Origin: CALKZN01 sp050633585 | GTDB taxonomy: Bacteria > Pseudomonadota > Gammaproteobacteria > Arenicellales > Arenicellaceae | Length of the DNA stretch: 64,000 nucleotides | Direction of reading: 5' to 3' | Assembly (NCBI GenBank): GCA_050633585.1 | Contig: JBOEGT010000008.1 | Span: 6,490-70,489 of the forward strand | Shown: piece after piece, positions 52,735-61,035 of the stretch | Layout of the letters: the number at the start of each line of letters is the position of its first letter | Numbering within the stretch: the stretch's first letter is position 1 | Notes under the pieces: model-generated | Seen by the model: the letters and a program-made list of their open reading frames with translations, nothing else | What the model was told of the DNA's origin: nothing | Database searches by the model: none | Position numbers and translations under genes: made by a program

Positions 52735-54010
52735 CTACAGCATTTTAGCCAGCTCAATCATTGCCCGTGCTATTTTTGATAACTGAGTGCGACTCACTAT
52801 ATAAGGCGGCATCGCATAAATACATCGACCAAAAGGCCGCAACCACACGCCTAAATGCTGACACAGTGAATGCGCTTGATTAGCATCCACAATATGCTTC
52901 ATTTCAATCACGCCAATCCCACCTAACACCCGCACCTTTGCCACATTAGGCAATTGCTCAGCCTCTTGCAATTCTATTCTTAATTGAGATTCAATCTGCA
53001 GGATTTGTTGACGCCAATTTTGTGCTCGCAACAAACCCAAGCTTGCATTGCCTGCCGCACAAGCAAGTGGATTCCCCATAAATGTTGGACCATGCATTAA
53101 TACCCCAGGACTACGACTTCCGATCCCTTGCGCCACTTTATCCGTGGTCATAGTCGCGGCTAAAGACATGTAGCCACCAGTTAGCGCCTTCCCAACACAA
53201 ACAATATCCGCATCAATATCACAAAAATCTGCCGCAAAAAGCTCACCTGTCCTGCCAAAACCTGTCGCTATTTCATCAAAAATCAACAACGCACCATTTT
53301 CATCGCAGATAGATCGGCATTGATTTAGATATTCAGGGTGATAAAAATACATACCGCCAGCACCTTGAACAACTGGCTCTAGGATAACAGCCGCAATGCT
53401 TTCTCTTGATTGATCAAACATAGCCCTCAATTCGCCAATGCCGTTTAGCGCGTCATCCTCAACCCATTCATCATCAAACGCAATAGGGGGTTGCTTGACG
53501 AAAAACTCGACTGGCAACACACCTTTGAATAAATGATGCATGCCAGTGTCTGGATCACAAACACTCATTGCGCGCCAAGTATCACCATGGTAACCAGAAC
53601 GAATCGTCAGGAACTTGTTCTTACTTTCGTACCCTGTTGAATATTGATATTGTTGCGCCATTTTCATTGCCACTTCAACAGCGATAGAACCCGAATCAGC
53701 AAGGAAAACTTTAGAGAAATCACCCGCCTTTAATTCAAGTAATTGACGAACCAACTCAATGGCAGGCTCATGCGTCAAACCTCCAAACATCACATGAGAA
53801 AAACGATCGACCTGCTCTTTGACGGCAGCGTTCATTTCAGGGTGGTTATAGCCATGAATNNGACATGGCATCAATCAGCTTACTGCCATCATCAAGGTGT
53901 AATTCCACACCCTCTGCATGCTTTACTAAAAAGGTTTTTGCAGATTTAATGGGATGATCATAAGGATGCCATACATGCTTATGATCAAACTCACTTGGCG
54001 ATAAAGCCAT
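52735..54010 (-). CDS. bioA: Adenosylmethionine-8-amino-7-oxononanoate aminotransferase (contains assembly gap)
   Basis: PLP aminotransferase making DAPA from KAPA and SAM. The true start is the ATG at 54010, giving MALSPSEFDHKHVWHPY..., which matches the BioA N-terminus. At 53860-53861 two Ns interrupt the frame exactly where the family has the MSSWWAAIHGYNHP motif: MS lies before and IHGYNHP after, in different frames. The Ns therefore stand for a collapsed gap. If the usual motif is present 16 bases belong there, so about 14 are missing. Downstream, IADEIATGFGRTG-type (IFDEIATGFGRTG) and the PLP lysine in CVGKALTGGYM are intact. The gene is probably functional. Eleven bases separate it from bioB. 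Confidence 0.92.
53860..53861. other. Assembly gap (two Ns) in bioA
   Basis: Two undetermined bases. They put the conserved halves of bioA out of frame, so the real number of missing bases is not two. It must leave remainder one on division by three. Confidence 0.95.
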
Positions 54011-54021
54011 AAAAAACGTCT

Positions 54022-55089
54022 TTAGACCGCTTTTGCTTCAGACAAATTTTGAACTTCAACGGGAATGCTTTCAACATCATTAGACACACCATGAATAGGG
54101 CAAGGATTATGTTCAGCATCGGACATATCAACACCTTCAGGAATTAATCGCTTGATACCTAACTTTTGCATCAAAGCCATATCATCGTTTTCACTAGGGT
54201 TAGGTGTAGTCAATAATTTTTCGCCATAGAAAATAGAATTTGCACCAGCAAAAAATGCCATGGCTTGCATCTCTTCGCTCATTTCCTCTCGACCGGCCGA
54301 CAATCGAACCGCCGCTTTAGGCATCAAAATTCGTGCTGTTGCGATTACGCGAACAAAATCAAATTTATCAACAGGCTCTTCATCGGCTAACGGTGTTCCT
54401 TTCACCCGAACCAATTGATTAATAGGAACTGATTCAGGGTGTTGCTTTAGATTCGCTAACTGCATTAGCAAACCCGCACGATCCCCGTCTTCCTCTCCCA
54501 AACCAACAATACCACCACTACAGACTTTAATATTCGCGTTCTGTACATTCTCAATGGTATTCAAGCGATCTTGATACGTTCGCGTCGTAATAATTTTATC
54601 GTAATGCTCTTCAGAGGTATCTAAATTATGATTGTAATAATCCAAACCCGCTTCAGCAAAATGATCTGCTTGGTCAGGCGATAACATACCGAGAGTCATA
54701 CACGTCTCCATACCTAAGCCTTTCACTTGCTTAACCATTTCCATCAACTTTGGCATATCACGATCTTTGGGGCTTCGCCATGCTGCTCCCATACAGAATC
54801 GGCTAGCACCCGATTTTTTGGCCGCTTTTGCTTGATCAATCACTGACTTCACTTCCATTAGCGCTTCAGTATCAAGGTCGGTGTTATAACGAATACTCTG
54901 TGGGCAATACGTACAATCTTCAGGACATGTGCCCGTCTTAATCGACAGTAATTGACTAATTTGCACCGCGTTAGGATCGTGAAATTCACGATGTACCGTT
55001 TGCGCTTCGAACAGCAAGTCATTCATGGGTTTTTGCATGATCGCGAGCACTTCTTCACGAGTCCAGTTATTTCTAATTTCTGTTGGCAC
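54022..55089 (-). CDS. bioB: Biotin synthase
   Basis: Radical SAM enzyme inserting sulfur into dethiobiotin. The [4Fe-4S] motif CPEDCTYC (Cys55, Cys59, Cys62) and the conserved YNHNLDTS stretch are present, along with RLSAGREEM, which includes the Arg that ligands the [2Fe-2S] cluster. 355 residues, slightly extended at the C-terminus. First gene of bioB-bioA-bioF-bioG-bioC-bioD-unknown, all on the minus strand with short spacings. Confidence 0.97.
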   Translation of the reverse strand: MPTEIRNNWTREEVLAIMQKPMNDLLFEAQTVHREFHDPNAVQISQLLSIKTGTCPEDCTYCPQSIRYNTDLDTEALMEVKSVIDQAKAAKKSGASRFCMGAAWRSPKDRDMPKLMEMVKQVKGLGMETCMTLGMLSPDQADHFAEAGLDYYNHNLDTSEEHYDKIITTRTYQDRLNTIENVQNANIKVCSGGIVGLGEEDGDRAGLLMQLANLKQHPESVPINQLVRVKGTPLADEEPVDKFDFVRVIATARILMPKAAVRLSAGREEMSEEMQAMAFFAGANSIFYGEKLLTTPNPSENDDMALMQKLGIKRLIPEGVDMSDAEHNPCPIHGVSNDVESIPVEVQNLSEAKAV

Positions 55090-55154
55090 GTTGAAACCTC
55101 AATACCTATTTGAATTTATGTCGTCATTCATTTAAAAAACGATCTAATCTGCGA

Positions 55155-55183
55155 ATTATAGGCCTTCGCGTGAACAGTGTCAT
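55155..55183 (-). promoter_or_regulatory. Strong sigma-70 promoter of the biotin operon
   Basis: On the minus strand ATGACA (55178-55183) is followed after exactly 17 bases by a perfect TATAAT (55155-55160), about 65 bases before the bioB start. This shows that the biotin genes have their own promoter, separate from the upstream gdh operon. No BirA-type operator palindrome was recognised over it. Confidence 0.65.
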
Positions 55184-55267
55184 CAGGAAGACTACTTAAC
55201 AATACTTTCAATATCATAATTTTTATAGATTACAGAAAAATCCTGACATTAGATCGCCTAAATCACA

Positions 55268-56692
55268 CTAAATACCCAAAGACTCGTAAGAACTAACGAT
55301 GCGTTCAATCGCAATAATCATCGCCGCGGTTCGCAGGTCAGGAATATTATCATCCGCATGCCAACGATCACTAATAGACTGGTATGTTTGACACATCACA
55401 TCCTCCAAACCTGAACGCACCAAGTCAATTTCTGAAGGGCCCGTCATAATTTCATTCAATAACTCTTGTGGAAATTTTTTACCTGTCATCTGCTCAATGC
55501 CAGAAACAAGCTTATGAGTTTTCCGTTCATGCTGGCGGCGTTGTAATCTGCCAAAACGAATATGGCCAATATTTTTAACCCACTCAAAATAAGATACCGT
55601 CACGCCACCGGAATTTGCATATAAATCAGGAATAATCAAACAACCTTTATCACGTAAAATTTGGTTTGCTTCATACGTAATAGGACCATTTGCAGCCTCT
55701 ATAATGACTTTCGCCTTGATATTCATCGCATTACGAGAGTCTATTACCCCCTCCAATGCAGCTGGAATTAAAATATCACAATCCGCTTCCAAACCAGATT
55801 TCGAATCACTGTGATAACCTTCATAGCCTTTACACCCGCTATTTTCAGTTATATAAGCAGATAAATCGTCAATATCAATACCCCGCTCATTAAACACCAT
55901 CCCATCTCGTTCTAGAACATGAGTAATTAAACAACCATCCTCTTTAGCCAAAAATTTTGCAGCATGGTAGCCGACATTCCCCAACCCTTGAACCGCAACA
56001 CGCTTTCCACTTAAATCTCCGGTCACACCCGCAAATGTTAAGTCCTTGCTATGTCTAAACGCTTCTTGCAAAGCATATTGAACTCCTCGCCCAGTCGCTT
56101 CTACACGGCCTCGAATTCCACCCTTACTAACAGGCTTGCCCGTAACACAGGCCCAAGTATTTAAATCATTAGGATTCAAGCGCTTATATTCATCGGCCAT
56201 CCAAGCCATTTCGCGCTCACCGGTTCCCATATCTGGCGCTGGAACATTTTGTGCTGGGCTAATTAAATCACGCTTGGCTAATTCTTGAGTAAAACGACGC
56301 GTAATTTTCTCTAATTCATTAGGCTCCCATTTAGACGGATCAATAATCAATCCACCCTTAGAACCACCAAAAGGCACTTCTACTAAGGCGCATTTATATG
56401 TCATTAATGCCGCTAAAGCCTCTACTTCGTTTTGATTAACATGAATAGCAAACCGAATCCCTCCTTTCACAGGCTCTCTATGCTCTGAATGAACACTGCG
56501 ATACCCAGTAAAAGTAAATAACTTGCCTCTCAACCTAACGCCAAAACGGACAATATAGGTAGAGTTAGCAACCTTAATTTTCTCCTTCAAACCGTCTGGC
56601 ACATGGATAATACTGGCAGCTTCTTCAAATATTTGCTCAACTGAAGATAAAAAATCACTATCGTGCTTATCAAGCGTTGTATTCGTTTTCAT
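55268..56692 (-). CDS. Glu/Leu/Phe/Val-family dehydrogenase, probable glutamate dehydrogenase
   Basis: A 474-residue hexameric-type dehydrogenase. KGGIRFAIHVNQNEVEALAALMTYKCALVEVPFGGSKGG carries the substrate-binding and catalytic lysines, PAPDMGTGEREMAWM follows, and the NAD(P) fold has VAVQGLGNVGYHAAKFL. PFGGSKGG and length fit glutamate dehydrogenase, and the acidic residue after the glycine-rich loop region suggests NAD+ use. It would convert glutamate to 2-oxoglutarate and ammonia. It is the last gene of the dctPQM-pxpABC-oadGB unit, 45 bases after oadB, so a catabolic role is likely. Confidence 0.88.
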   Translation of the reverse strand: MKTNTTLDKHDSDFLSSVEQIFEEAASIIHVPDGLKEKIKVANSTYIVRFGVRLRGKLFTFTGYRSVHSEHREPVKGGIRFAIHVNQNEVEALAALMTYKCALVEVPFGGSKGGLIIDPSKWEPNELEKITRRFTQELAKRDLISPAQNVPAPDMGTGEREMAWMADEYKRLNPNDLNTWACVTGKPVSKGGIRGRVEATGRGVQYALQEAFRHSKDLTFAGVTGDLSGKRVAVQGLGNVGYHAAKFLAKEDGCLITHVLERDGMVFNERGIDIDDLSAYITENSGCKGYEGYHSDSKSGLEADCDILIPAALEGVIDSRNAMNIKAKVIIEAANGPITYEANQILRDKGCLIIPDLYANSGGVTVSYFEWVKNIGHIRFGRLQRRQHERKTHKLVSGIEQMTGKKFPQELLNEIMTGPSEIDLVRSGLEDVMCQTYQSISDRWHADDNIPDLRTAAMIIAIERIVSSYESLGI

Positions 56693-56737
56693 GAGTTTTA
56701 TATCAATTTATATATCTTTTATTTACGTTAAATACTG

Positions 56738-57868
56738 TTATCCCAGGACGGACAGCAAAATACCAGCGGCAACAGCGGAGCCAATAACACCTGCCAAATT
56801 AGGACCAATGGCATGCATCAGCAAGAAGTTATGAGGGTTCGCTTCTAGACCAACCCTATTAGCGACTCTTGCAGCCATTGGAACCGCTGAAACACCTGCT
56901 GCACCAATCAGAGGATTAATGGGGTGTCGAGAAAATTTATTCATCACCTTTGCCATCAAAACGCCACTCGCTGTACCGACACAAAACGCAACTGCTCCCA
57001 GTCCTAAAATACCCAATGTTTCGACATTTAAAAATTTATCTGCTGACATCTTCGAGCCAACGGCCAAACCAAGAAATATCGTCACCGTATTCATGATTTC
57101 ATTTTGTGCCGCATTACTCAGGCGTTCAACAACACCACTCACGCGTAAAATATTACCAAAGCACAGCATACCAATCAAAGGTAGTGACGCAGGAATAAAT
57201 AAAGCTGTCACTCCCAAAACAACAAACGGGAACAATAATTGCTCAAGCTTACTCACTTCACGCAACTGCTTCATTTTAATAGCTCTTTCTTCTTTCGTCG
57301 TAAGCGCTCGCATAATTGGTGGTTGAATAATCGGGACTAAGGCCATGTATGAATAGGCGGCTACAGCAATGGCGCCTAATAACTCTGGTGCAAGCCTACT
57401 TGCCAAGAAAATAGCCGTGGGGCCGTCTGCTCCACCAATAATAGCGATTGCAGCCGCATCTTGCATACTGAAATCAAAACCCGGCACCGCATTCAAAGCT
57501 ATTGCGCCAATTAAGGTCGCAAAAATACCAATTTGCGCTGCAGCACCTAACAACAGCGTCCTAGGGTTTGCTATCAAGGCGCTAAAGTCTGTCAAGGCTC
57601 CCACCCCCATAAAAATAAGCAATGGAAATATACCGGTCTCAATGCCTACGCTATAAATCATGTAAAGAAGTCCATCGACTTCAGCCATACCAGCGATCGG
57701 AATATTGCTTAAAATTGTCCCAAAACCAATGGGTAGCAACAGTAAGGGTTCAAATTGCTTTTTAATCGCTAGATAAATCAATAACACACCCACCGCTACC
57801 ATAATGAGTTGTTGCCATTCCCAATTGACGAAGCCAGATTGCTGCCAGAGTTTTAAGATGCCTTCCAT
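56738..57868 (-). CDS. oadB: Sodium-translocating decarboxylase beta subunit (OadB/GcdB family)
   Basis: A 376-residue polytopic inner-membrane protein with about nine to eleven transmembrane helices. Conserved segments for Na+ and carboxybiotin handling are intact: IAIIGGADGPTAIFLASRLAPELLGAIAVAAYSYMALVPIIQPP and the C-terminal INPLIGAAGVSAVPMAARVANRVG...LMHAIGPNLAGVIGSAVAAG. Family members decarboxylate carboxybiotin and export Na+, or run in reverse. Here it is coupled to an OadG-biotinyl fusion encoded just upstream (27 bases) but no alpha subunit is present. Which carboxylated substrate feeds it is unclear. Confidence 0.9.
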   Translation of the reverse strand: MEGILKLWQQSGFVNWEWQQLIMVAVGVLLIYLAIKKQFEPLLLLPIGFGTILSNIPIAGMAEVDGLLYMIYSVGIETGIFPLLIFMGVGALTDFSALIANPRTLLLGAAAQIGIFATLIGAIALNAVPGFDFSMQDAAAIAIIGGADGPTAIFLASRLAPELLGAIAVAAYSYMALVPIIQPPIMRALTTKEERAIKMKQLREVSKLEQLLFPFVVLGVTALFIPASLPLIGMLCFGNILRVSGVVERLSNAAQNEIMNTVTIFLGLAVGSKMSADKFLNVETLGILGLGAVAFCVGTASGVLMAKVMNKFSRHPINPLIGAAGVSAVPMAARVANRVGLEANPHNFLLMHAIGPNLAGVIGSAVAAGILLSVLG

Positions 57869-57895
57869 AATTGTATTTTCGTGAGAACTAATCTA

Positions 57896-58594
57896 TTAAG
57901 TTAAGGTTAAAATGATTTGACCAGCATCAACGCTGTCACCCTTTTTGACGTGTATTTCAAACACATCGCCGTCACTGTCAGCAAGCACCTCGGTTTCCAT
58001 CTTCATTGCCTCCAGCTTGACAACAACATCTCCTGCTTTCACAGGACGATGCAATTCAACGCACACATCAATAATATTAGCGCTTAAGGGTGCACTAATC
58101 GTTCGGACCTGCGCGTTATTTGTTGAGCCTTCAGTGTCAATAACTTCGGCCTTTTCGCTAATTTGCTGACGTGCGACACCCTCTGCTGATAGCGTCATGA
58201 TAGATTGGCCTGATTCAACCCGCTCACCAGCATTGACGTGAATATCAGAAACCTTGCCACTACAATTAGCCCGGACTTCAGTTTCCATTTTCATCGCCTC
58301 TAAGCGCATGACAACATCTCCCTCAGTCACATAGGCACCTACTGCAACGCACAACTCTATGACATTTGCGCTTAACGGCGCCTCGAGTGTTCCACCAGTA
58401 CTCAGAGGTTCAGGCGTAGACTCCCTTTTCACCTCAGGAACTACGACTTGTTCACGAAAGTTGTCCGGCGTCAAATACCGACAAAATATAGATAATGTCG
58501 TCACGCAAGCAATCAACATTGCCAGCAACACAAACACTGTGCCCATCCCTAAACCAAATAAGGTTACGGATTGACTTAATTCTTCAATTAACAT
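57896..58594 (-). CDS. OadG-like membrane protein fused to two tandem biotinyl domains
   Basis: A 232-residue protein. Residues 1-45 resemble OadG, the small gamma subunit: one transmembrane helix (about 10-37, GLGMGTVFVLLAMLIACVTTL). Then come two complete biotinyl carrier domains, each with the biotin site EAMKMET: Lys102 (domain about 68-138) and Lys198 (domain about 165-232), joined by an acidic linker. The two domains share much sequence, indicating internal duplication. Normally the biotin domain is at the C-terminus of the alpha subunit OadA. Here it is on gamma and doubled. It lies between pxpC and oadB, 67 and 27 bases away. Confidence 0.88.
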   Translation of the reverse strand: MLIEELSQSVTLFGLGMGTVFVLLAMLIACVTTLSIFCRYLTPDNFREQVVVPEVKRESTPEPLSTGGTLEAPLSANVIELCVAVGAYVTEGDVVMRLEAMKMETEVRANCSGKVSDIHVNAGERVESGQSIMTLSAEGVARQQISEKAEVIDTEGSTNNAQVRTISAPLSANIIDVCVELHRPVKAGDVVVKLEAMKMETEVLADSDGDVFEIHVKKGDSVDAGQIILTLT

Positions 58595-58661
58595 TCAAAC
58601 CTCAATTATGCTGAAAACTGTTTAATTTTTATGTGATTAGATGATCGGTGAACGGCTATGG

Positions 58662-59591
58662 TTAAGCATATGAAACATTAAAAAAGTTCAAATAGGTCTT
58701 AAATTCACTTTCTAGAGCGCCTACCTCGACAGGCAAAAAGGACACTCTATTTCCAGGCCTGCTTTGACTTAGTTTTGCTAGATCTAAATAGGCAACACAA
58801 CCTATTTGGGGATAACCACCAATAGTTTGTCGATCCTTCATTAAGACAATAGGTTGCCCATCCTTTGGCAACTGAATAGTACCCACACTAATGCCTTGAG
58901 AGATAATACCTTGACTATCGCTTTGTATTGCCTCACCTTTCAAGCGATACCCCATACGATTAATCTCTGGGCTCACTGAGAATTTTTGTTCCGCAAATGC
59001 GGCAATTGCGGATTCGCTGCATCCTGTTTTCGAATAATTAGGCACAAACCTCAGCGTTACATCATTACCATAATCCGGCTTGTACTCAGGCGGAATCCTC
59101 ATTGAGAAATCATTAGGGCATGCATCATATGGAACACGCACTTTATTCGCTATCTTTTGACCATCATGCGCCAAGCCGCCGAGTTTTTCCCGCATAACAG
59201 TCGATGCACTATGCAAATGGTGGTCAACCGTAAAACCTCCTTTAATCGCCAAATACGCGTATAAGCCGGATGAAAAAGCATCAATGCGGATTTCATCTCC
59301 AGCCTTTACTGCAATACTTTGCCACATTTCCACCTTTCGATTATTAATAGTGACACTACCTTCCGCCCCACAAACCGACATGACAGTATCTTTGTCGAAG
59401 CGTGCCGCAAAGCCGCCCATACAAATTTCTAATTGCGCAGCATTAAACTCATTACTCAACAATTGATTAGCCCACAAGAAAGCATGCTCATCCATAGGTC
59501 CGCTATTGGTGATGCCATATTTCTGCAAACCATAGCGGCCATAATCTTGAATTTGAGTTAAAAAACCTGGGTTAATAATTTGCAAAGACAT
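58662..59591 (-). CDS. pxpC: 5-oxoprolinase subunit PxpC (KipA/AHS2 family)
   Basis: A 309-residue protein with the biotin-dependent carboxyltransferase-type fold of AHS2. It shows LQIINPGFLTQIQDYGRYGLQKYGITNSGPMD at the N-terminus, LEICMGGFAARF, and the conserved INRMGYRLKGEA and PIVLMKDRQTIGGYPQIGCVAYLDLAKLSQSRPG segments. PxpC works with PxpA and PxpB to hydrolyse 5-oxoproline to glutamate with ATP. The family is homologous to half of the carboxyltransferase domain of urea carboxylase. Its start overlaps the pxpB stop by one base. Confidence 0.93.
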   Translation of the reverse strand: MSLQIINPGFLTQIQDYGRYGLQKYGITNSGPMDEHAFLWANQLLSNEFNAAQLEICMGGFAARFDKDTVMSVCGAEGSVTINNRKVEMWQSIAVKAGDEIRIDAFSSGLYAYLAIKGGFTVDHHLHSASTVMREKLGGLAHDGQKIANKVRVPYDACPNDFSMRIPPEYKPDYGNDVTLRFVPNYSKTGCSESAIAAFAEQKFSVSPEINRMGYRLKGEAIQSDSQGIISQGISVGTIQLPKDGQPIVLMKDRQTIGGYPQIGCVAYLDLAKLSQSRPGNRVSFLPVEVGALESEFKTYLNFFNVSYA

Positions 59592-60274
59592 TACAAAACC
59601 CCTCCCAATTCAAGATATTGTTCTTTACTAATTGGCACAAATCTAACTCGGTCCCCCGTTTTCACTTTCGTCGGCTCTTCTTGCTGATAATCGACTAAAA
59701 TTTCAGGCGTACGTCCAATAATTTGCCACCCCCCTGGAGAATCAGACGGGTATATCGCCGTTTGTTGATCAGCAATACCTAAACTGCCTGCGGGAATATG
59801 TTTTCTAGGTGTTTCTTTTCTCGGCATTGCAATACGCTGGTCCACACTACCCAAATAAGCAAAACCTGGGGCAAAACCCATGGCGTAGACATCGTAGACA
59901 TGACTAGAGTGCAACTGAATCACTTCATCTTGGGTTAATCCTGCAGATGAAGATATGAAATCCAAATCCAAGCCAACTTCTGGCCCATAATAAACAGGAA
60001 TATCAACAATATCTTGAGCAGCACCGTTCAGCACTTGCACAGAAACGTTATTCAATATCGATTGAACCTTATCAACAAATTGCCGTCCCGTTATTTTGCG
60101 CACATCAAACAAAAAATGAATGGATGCATAAGACGGAACAATATCAATCACATAATCTGACAAAGGCTGCTCAATGGCATGCATCACCGCAGCAACTTGT
60201 TGTGAAACATCAAGATTTATAGTTTGCTCAAAAAGAACAACGAGCGTGTTCTCAGAAAGTTGGACTACATTCAT
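59591..60274 (-). CDS. pxpB: 5-oxoprolinase subunit PxpB (KipI/AHS1 family)
   Basis: A 227-residue AHS1 protein, with a slightly compact N-terminal domain and the diagnostic VYDVYAMGFAPGFAYLGSVDQRIAMPRKETPRKHIPAGSLGIADQQTAIYPSDSPGGWQIIGRTP block. It pairs with PxpC to form the catalytic core. In Bacillus the homologue KipI is a kinase inhibitor, but the pxpA-pxpB-pxpC context indicates oxoprolinase. Overlaps pxpA by four bases, so translation is coupled. Confidence 0.93.
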   Translation of the reverse strand: MNVVQLSENTLVVLFEQTINLDVSQQVAAVMHAIEQPLSDYVIDIVPSYASIHFLFDVRKITGRQFVDKVQSILNNVSVQVLNGAAQDIVDIPVYYGPEVGLDLDFISSSAGLTQDEVIQLHSSHVYDVYAMGFAPGFAYLGSVDQRIAMPRKETPRKHIPAGSLGIADQQTAIYPSDSPGGWQIIGRTPEILVDYQQEEPTKVKTGDRVRFVPISKEQYLELGGVL

Positions 60275-61017
60275 AACGAAGAAATCAATTGACGAATTTT
60301 CTTCACTGATTCCAATGCATGCAAATTATCACCATGCACACAAATCGTATCAGCCATAATTTCAATGTCCTTACCGTTAATTGAAGTCACTGTTTGCCTT
60401 TGTATCAAACCGATGACATGCGCTTCAATCGCCTCATCCGTATCCAACACCGCACCCGTTAAATTCCTTGGCACCAAGCTGCCTTCATCGGTATATGCTC
60501 TGTCCGCAAAAGCTTCAAAAATAACTGGCACAGAATAGCTTAAAGCATGTTGTTTAATTTCACCGGACTGAGCATTAGACAACACCATCAACGGCAACGT
60601 GTTCGCTGCACTATCCGACAACATCGCCAGCGCCTTAAGAATAGCCCCTCTCACAACGTCATCTTTCATCATTGTGTTATACAGTGCACCATGAGGTTTT
60701 ACATAATCCACATTTGCACCATAAGCGCGACACACGGCTTGTAACGCGCCTATCTGATATATCACCATATCGGTGATTTCATCCGCACTCATTGACATTT
60801 CACGGCGTCCAAAACCTTGCAAATCAGGATAGCCCGGATGAGCTCCAATACTAACGTTATGAACCTTCGCTAGCTGCACTGTTTTCGACATCACAGACGG
60901 GTCAGATGCATGAAAACCACATGCAATGTTTGCCATGTCTATATAAGGCATGATGAGCTCATCATGCCCCATTTGCCAATTCCCAAAACTTTCGCCTAAA
61001 TCACAATTAAGTTTCAT
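60271..61017 (-). CDS. pxpA: 5-oxoprolinase subunit PxpA (LamB/YcsF family)
   Basis: A 248-residue metal-dependent TIM-barrel-like protein of the LamB/YcsF family: MKLNCDLGESFGNW, MANIACGFHASDP, IGAHPGYPDLQGFGRREM and VKPHGALYN hold the conserved acidic and His residues. It completes the PxpABC 5-oxoprolinase. It begins the oxoprolinase block 18 bases after dctM, linking import to hydrolysis. Confidence 0.94.
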   Translation of the reverse strand: MKLNCDLGESFGNWQMGHDELIMPYIDMANIACGFHASDPSVMSKTVQLAKVHNVSIGAHPGYPDLQGFGRREMSMSADEITDMVIYQIGALQAVCRAYGANVDYVKPHGALYNTMMKDDVVRGAILKALAMLSDSAANTLPLMVLSNAQSGEIKQHALSYSVPVIFEAFADRAYTDEGSLVPRNLTGAVLDTDEAIEAHVIGLIQRQTVTSINGKDIEIMADTICVHGDNLHALESVKKIRQLISSL

Positions 61018-61035
61018 TATGCCAACCTCAATCCC

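Noticed and set aside
52735..54010. bioA as a frameshifted pseudogene
   Set aside because: The break coincides exactly with undetermined bases and both halves are highly conserved, so it is an assembly gap.
55223..55232. TTATAGATTA upstream of bioB as a BioR operator
   Set aside because: It resembles one half of the alphaproteobacterial BioR box with a mismatch, lies upstream of the better promoter and is in AT-rich DNA. Chance is the likelier explanation.
56919..57326. 135-codon plus-strand frame opposite oadB
   Set aside because: Mirror of a polytopic membrane protein. No start signal and no recognisable motif.
59591..60274. PxpB as the sporulation kinase inhibitor KipI
   Set aside because: The pxpA and pxpC neighbours with overlapping ends and the lack of any Bacillus-type kinase context indicate the oxoprolinase.
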